From contig OX637352.1 of NCBI GenBank assembly GCA_951799405.1, forward strand, positions 13,774,820 through 13,838,819: 64,000 nucleotides of DNA, in the 5' to 3' direction. Made by a program: the position numbers and the translations under genes. Source of the stretch: Agapetus fuscipes (taxonomy: Eukaryota; Arthropoda; Insecta; Trichoptera; Glossosomatidae). Below, piece after piece: positions 60,810 through 64,000 of this stretch. The notes under the pieces were generated by a model. The model worked only from the letters and a program-made list of their open reading frames with translations. It was not told the origin of the DNA and made no database searches. Position 1 is the first letter of the stretch. The number at the start of each line of letters is the position of its first letter.

Positions 60810-61870
60810 GTAACTGATGAATACAAACTACTTTAGACGGAGCTTCCTTAAAACGAGGTCAGCACATAGACAAAATTATGTCATCACCCGGCCGGGTTGC
60901 CAGAGAAAAAAAATGTTTGATATATTATTTGATATAGAAATATTTGATCCCTCCCCGAAACACAAGCTATGCTTACTTTGGAGAGTATTTATTGTAATTA
61001 GATTTTTGTAATTGTAATATTGTGGGTACAGGTATGTAGGTACATATTGATAAACACAATAAAAACTTTTATTATTGGTGACGCACAATTGAGCGTCATC
61101 TGTTTTATTTTTAATTAATTAGTCTAAGAAGCGAATTTCATGTTGGTCTTTCACAATCTGAAAAAAGTGCGGATAAAAATCGCAAGATGTCGGTATCAAC
61201 TTTTTTGACATCTGAGCAACGTGATATTAGCAAGAATTGAGGACTTCCATTTCCGTCGTGTTCGCAAGTAGACACGTTTTTTTATGTCTCTCGACCGATT
61301 AGAAATTTACCGTTAAAATCTGTGAGTGAGTGGAATTGTTTTACATATAACTTGCAAGTGTGGCAGTTTGTGAACAGAGCTCAGCCCCACAGGATCCTGA
61401 GAACGAGCATCATCTTGGACCAGAGCACAATTTGAGGTGAGTGCGGTCCTTTGATTTTCGCTTCTTTGGTACGGGAAGTCGTCCAAAATTGAAAGCCACC
61501 TATTGAAGGTTGGCTTTTGTTTGAGAGAGAGAAAATACCATAGGCATTAGATCTGTGTGTTTTATATCTCGCATTGGAGAATACGTTACAGTTTCTCTAT
61601 TTGTTCTTTTTTGTATTTTATATACATACCCCCTGAGGGGCAAAATTTACACTTGCCCCTCCAATTATATATTTATTATTGGTTGCTTACAAGACTGATA
61701 TTTGCTCGCTGCGAAAAAAGTTCCTAGTCCACTGCTGTTTTTTTAAAAAATATCAATCTATCGAAAAAGATCAATTCGCTGAATCCTTCTACTTTTTTAA
61801 TTTCATCAGAGTCATAACCTTCTTCTTACATAGAGTAATAATAGACTATTAGAATAATGCTTGTTTCCAG
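60810..61870. other. SLC13 intron, repeat D at 60855-60915
   Basis: GAGGTCAGCACATAGACAAA, ATTATGTCATCACCCGGCCG, GGTTGCCAGAG is a repeat D core. The rest is AT-rich and unassigned. Confidence 0.5.
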
Positions 61871-61985
61871 GCTGGTGTACAGCCTGTCGTTTGTCACCAT
61901 GTTCCTGTCCATGTGGATCTCCAACGCCGCCTCCACCATCATGATGGCGCCCATCATCCTGGCTGTGCTGGAAGTCCTTGAATCT
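61871..61985 (+). CDS. SLC13: SLC13 (Indy-type) transporter, internal exon: SNxx motif helix
   Basis: Acceptor TTGTTTCCAG|G (phase 2) to donor TCT|GTAAGC (phase 0). The split codon gives Arg, then LVYSLSFVTMFLSMWISNAA, STIMMAPIILAVLEVLES. WISNAA matches the first SNT-type motif of the family; Indy has WISNAAC, while many SLC13 proteins have SNT. This motif helps form the sodium and carboxylate sites. Confidence 0.92.
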
Positions 61986-62024
61986 GTAAGCATGCAATGC
62001 CTTTTCTGATTCTTCTTCTTATTA

Positions 62025-62352
62025 TCTCTCATTGCTGAGGGTTATGACCCGTGTGGAGGCAACTACTCTCATTGCTGAGGGTTATGACCCGTGTGGAGGC
62101 AACTACTCTCATTGCTGAGGGTTATGACCCGTGTGGAGGCAACTACTCTCATTGCTGAGGGTTATGACCCGTGTGGAGGCAACTACTCTCATTGCTGAGG
62201 GTTATGACCCGTGTGGAGGCAACTACTCTCATTGCTGAGGGTTATGACCCGTGTGGAGGCAACTACTCTCATTGCTGAGGGTTATGACCCGTGTGGAGGC
62301 AACTACTCTCATTGCTGAGGGTTATGACCCGTGTGGAGGCAACTACTCTTCT
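62025..62352 (+). repeat. Minisatellite of eight identical 40-bp units
   Basis: GTTATGACCCGTGTGGAGGC starts at 62041 and recurs every 40 bases to 62321 without a visible change. The other half is AACTACTCTCATTGCTGAGG. It lies 40 bases after the SLC13 exon donor. Confidence 0.95.
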
Positions 62353-62477
62353 TTAGCTCTCTCTTGAATATGGCAGCATTCCAACTAATTGTCTGCCGTT
62401 GTCCATATCTAAAATCACTTTCTTTAATGGAATTTAAATAAGTATATCAGGCTTATTTATTTTTCATTAAGTAGACA

Positions 62478-62622
62478 TTATAAAAGAGCCCTGGTTTTGT
62501 GTGCCCTCTCCAACCACAGATAAGACCTTTTAAAAAGCTGTGTCTTGAGTGCTCCACGGAACAAGCTCTCAGACTTGGAGCTCTTCCCTGAAGGGAGTTC
62601 AGATGACAGTCTGTTCCATCAA
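62478..62622 (-). mobile_element. LINE-C 3' fragment
   Basis: Minus strand ...GALKTQLFKRSYLWLERAHKT-like end with CACACAAAACCAGGGCTC. Diverged. Confidence 0.6.
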
Positions 62623-62659
62623 AATAATCTATGCCTATCCATATCTAAGTGGCCACATA

Positions 62660-62803
62660 ATACCAAATAAAACCAAATTTCAAATGAACATAAGCCTTGC
62701 AACTCTTGCAGACCTCTCCAGAAACAGAGGTGACATTGGCAAAGTTAACCATTTTTTTTATAGTATAAGTGATCAGCCTCATAACAACCTACAAGTCAAG
62801 GAA
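62660..62803 (-). repeat. RepA 5' half
   Basis: Minus strand TTCCTTGACTTGTAGGTTGT to GCAAGGCTTATGTTCATTTG. Confidence 0.75.
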
Positions 62804-62955
62804 ATGGAACAACAACAAAAATAGACCTGCAATCTGCAAAGCGCACTCCCCTGTAAAAAGGTTCATTATGTGTGCAGCTTACTCACATTTTGCATTGCAT
62901 CCTAGTCCATTTAAATTCAAAACAACTATGCAGATATTGATTTTGGTGTTGCCAG

Positions 62956-63104
62956 AGTGGCCTGGGCAGCGTGTACGTGGATAAAGTGGTGGAGGTGAAG
63001 AGGAAGAGAGGCGACCCCCTCTACAGGCTGTGCAGGACACTGAGGTGGAAGTTCGTGCCTCCCAAGCTGGTGCTGGAGGACGAGGAGGCTGCCAGTGTGG
63101 TCAA
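62956..63104 (+). CDS. SLC13: SLC13 transporter, internal exon: cytosolic loop
   Basis: Acceptor GGTGTTGCCAG|AGT (phase 0) to donor CAA|GTGAGT (phase 2). SGLGSVYVDKVVEVKRKRGD, PLYRLCRTLRWKFVPPKLVL, EDEEAASVVK: charged and without a membrane segment. It fits the variable intracellular loop that follows the third membrane helix in this family, so it is placed mainly by frame and position. The gene continues past the right edge. Confidence 0.75.
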
Positions 63105-63202
63105 GTGAGTCATCCCTTTATACGAGTGGCGCTGCCATCTGAGAATTCAAGGCGAAAGCTTTATTACTATATAGAGTAATGTGCTCCACAATCTTATCTC
63201 TA

Positions 63203-63593
63203 ATGATGATGATGATGGATGATTTCTTTCCTGTGGCGCCATTTAATGGTCCAGGACCATCTCAAGGGCGCCATGGCTTCTCGAGAAAAGTAGTGTCTTC
63301 AGTTCCTTTCTGAAGGTGGTGGTAGGCTGGTTCGCGCGAACACCGATGGTAAATTGTTCCAGGCCACCGGCCCGGCCACCGCAAAGCTTCTGTCTGCAAA
63401 GTTTGATGTGTTTGCTCTATTGGGCACTATAACCTTGTTGACAGCAGTAAGGGCAGAGCGTAGTGGTCTTTTTGAAGTCCCATCGACAGAGCATAGCTCA
63501 GCGAGACATGGGGGTGCAGTGCCATTCAGGGCCCTATGCACAGTGAGACACAACTTAAATTCCACCCTCTCTCGGACCCTCAGCCAGTGCAGT
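63203..63593 (-). mobile_element. LINE-C 3' end with (ATC)n tail
   Basis: Minus frame RVEFKLCLTVHRALNGTAPP, CLAELC, FADRSFAVAGPVAWNNLPSV. The frame is broken after FARTSLP before the expected end. UTR GGCGCCCTTGAGATGGTCCT and an ATC tail match 27347-27472. In the SLC13 intron. Confidence 0.8.
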
Positions 63594-63820
63594 TCTAATC
63601 TAATCTAAGTTGCAAAGATATGTAACATTGGGGATTCACATTACATGCATTCTCACAAGTAGACACGTACAAGTTCGCACTTGCACATGCCGCATGATGC
63701 CGCATGTGAACCTACAACATAAAAACCAAATCTCAAAAAAACATAAGCCCTACAACTTTTGCCGATCTTCCCTCAAACAGGGGTGACATTGGCAAAGTGA
63801 ACCATTTTTACAGTCATGGA
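63594..63820 (-). repeat. RepA copy, 5' end lost
   Basis: Minus strand with CAACTTAGATTAGATTAG tail. It carries a local duplication of ATGCCGC. Confidence 0.8.
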
Positions 63821-63825
63821 AATCT

Positions 63826-64000
63826 ATAATAATAATCTATAATCTAAGTTGCAAGGATATATTCATTTAAAGCTCTCAGATGTATGCCCACAAACCAACA
63901 AGTGCAGTTCGCGCTTACAAATGCGCTGAATGTGTACTTACAAATAAAATCCAAACCTCAAATGAACATAAGCCCCACAACTTTTGCCGACCTTCCCTGA
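63826..64000 (-). repeat. RepA copy cut by window edge
   Basis: Same tail type as 424-669 (CTTAGATTATAGATTATTAT) and almost the same sequence. Confidence 0.8.

Noticed and set aside
62041..62352. CRISPR-like array in the 40-bp repeats
   Set aside because: Units are directly adjacent with no spacers and lie in an animal intron; a simple minisatellite.

Overview
The window is nuclear DNA from an animal, most likely an arthropod and probably an insect. It has two spliced genes with GC-rich exons and AT-rich, repeat-packed introns. No operons, prokaryotic signals, complete rRNA genes or functional tRNA genes were seen. I could not assign an order or species. Splice sites were read by eye from GT/AG signals, frame continuity and remembered family similarity; no alignment was run.

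Genes. (1) A complete plus-strand coding frame for an SH2B/Lnk-type adaptor occupies 31861-51678 in six exons whose phases join cleanly (349+332+331+179+186+195 nt, 523 codons plus stop). It has a phenylalanine-zipper dimerisation region, a PH domain, an SH2 domain and a C-terminal Cbl-binding tyrosine motif. The last intron is 13.2 kb. (2) A plus-strand SLC13 (Indy-type) transporter begins before 59389 and runs off the right edge; four internal exons are visible (59389-63104). (3) A possible lone first exon with an ATG, a CxxC and a splice donor lies at 19978-20029 (weak).

Repeats make up most of the rest. Names used here: RepA is a short element of about 250 bp that starts near TTCCTTGACTTATAGG and ends in GCAACTTAGATT plus a short tandem tail; several dozen copies or pieces are present. 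SINE-T is a tRNA-derived SINE with an (ATT)n tail, and some copies carry a 5S rRNA-derived head. SINE-G is a second tRNA-derived SINE (A box TAGCTCAGTTGG). SINE-L is a third, tRNA-Leu/Ser-like. LINE-C is a CR1-like non-LTR element, present only as 3' ends. LINE-N, LINE-Q and LINE-R are three related non-LTR C-terminal fragments of RTE-like type. DNA transposons appear as MITEs: a piggyBac-like pair (TTAA), a hAT-like element with an 8-bp duplication, two families with 3-bp duplications, several foldback elements and two Helitron-like 3' ends.

Layout: 1-31.7 kb is nested repeats with no firm gene; 31.7-51.7 kb is the SH2B gene with elements in its introns; 51.7-59.4 kb is repeats; 59.4-64 kb is the SLC13 gene, with a perfect 40-bp minisatellite in one intron. 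The main points for a second look are the 5S-tRNA chimeric SINE whose tail matches LINE-C, RepA forming the 3' end of LINE-N, and several nested insertions whose target duplications define element ends.
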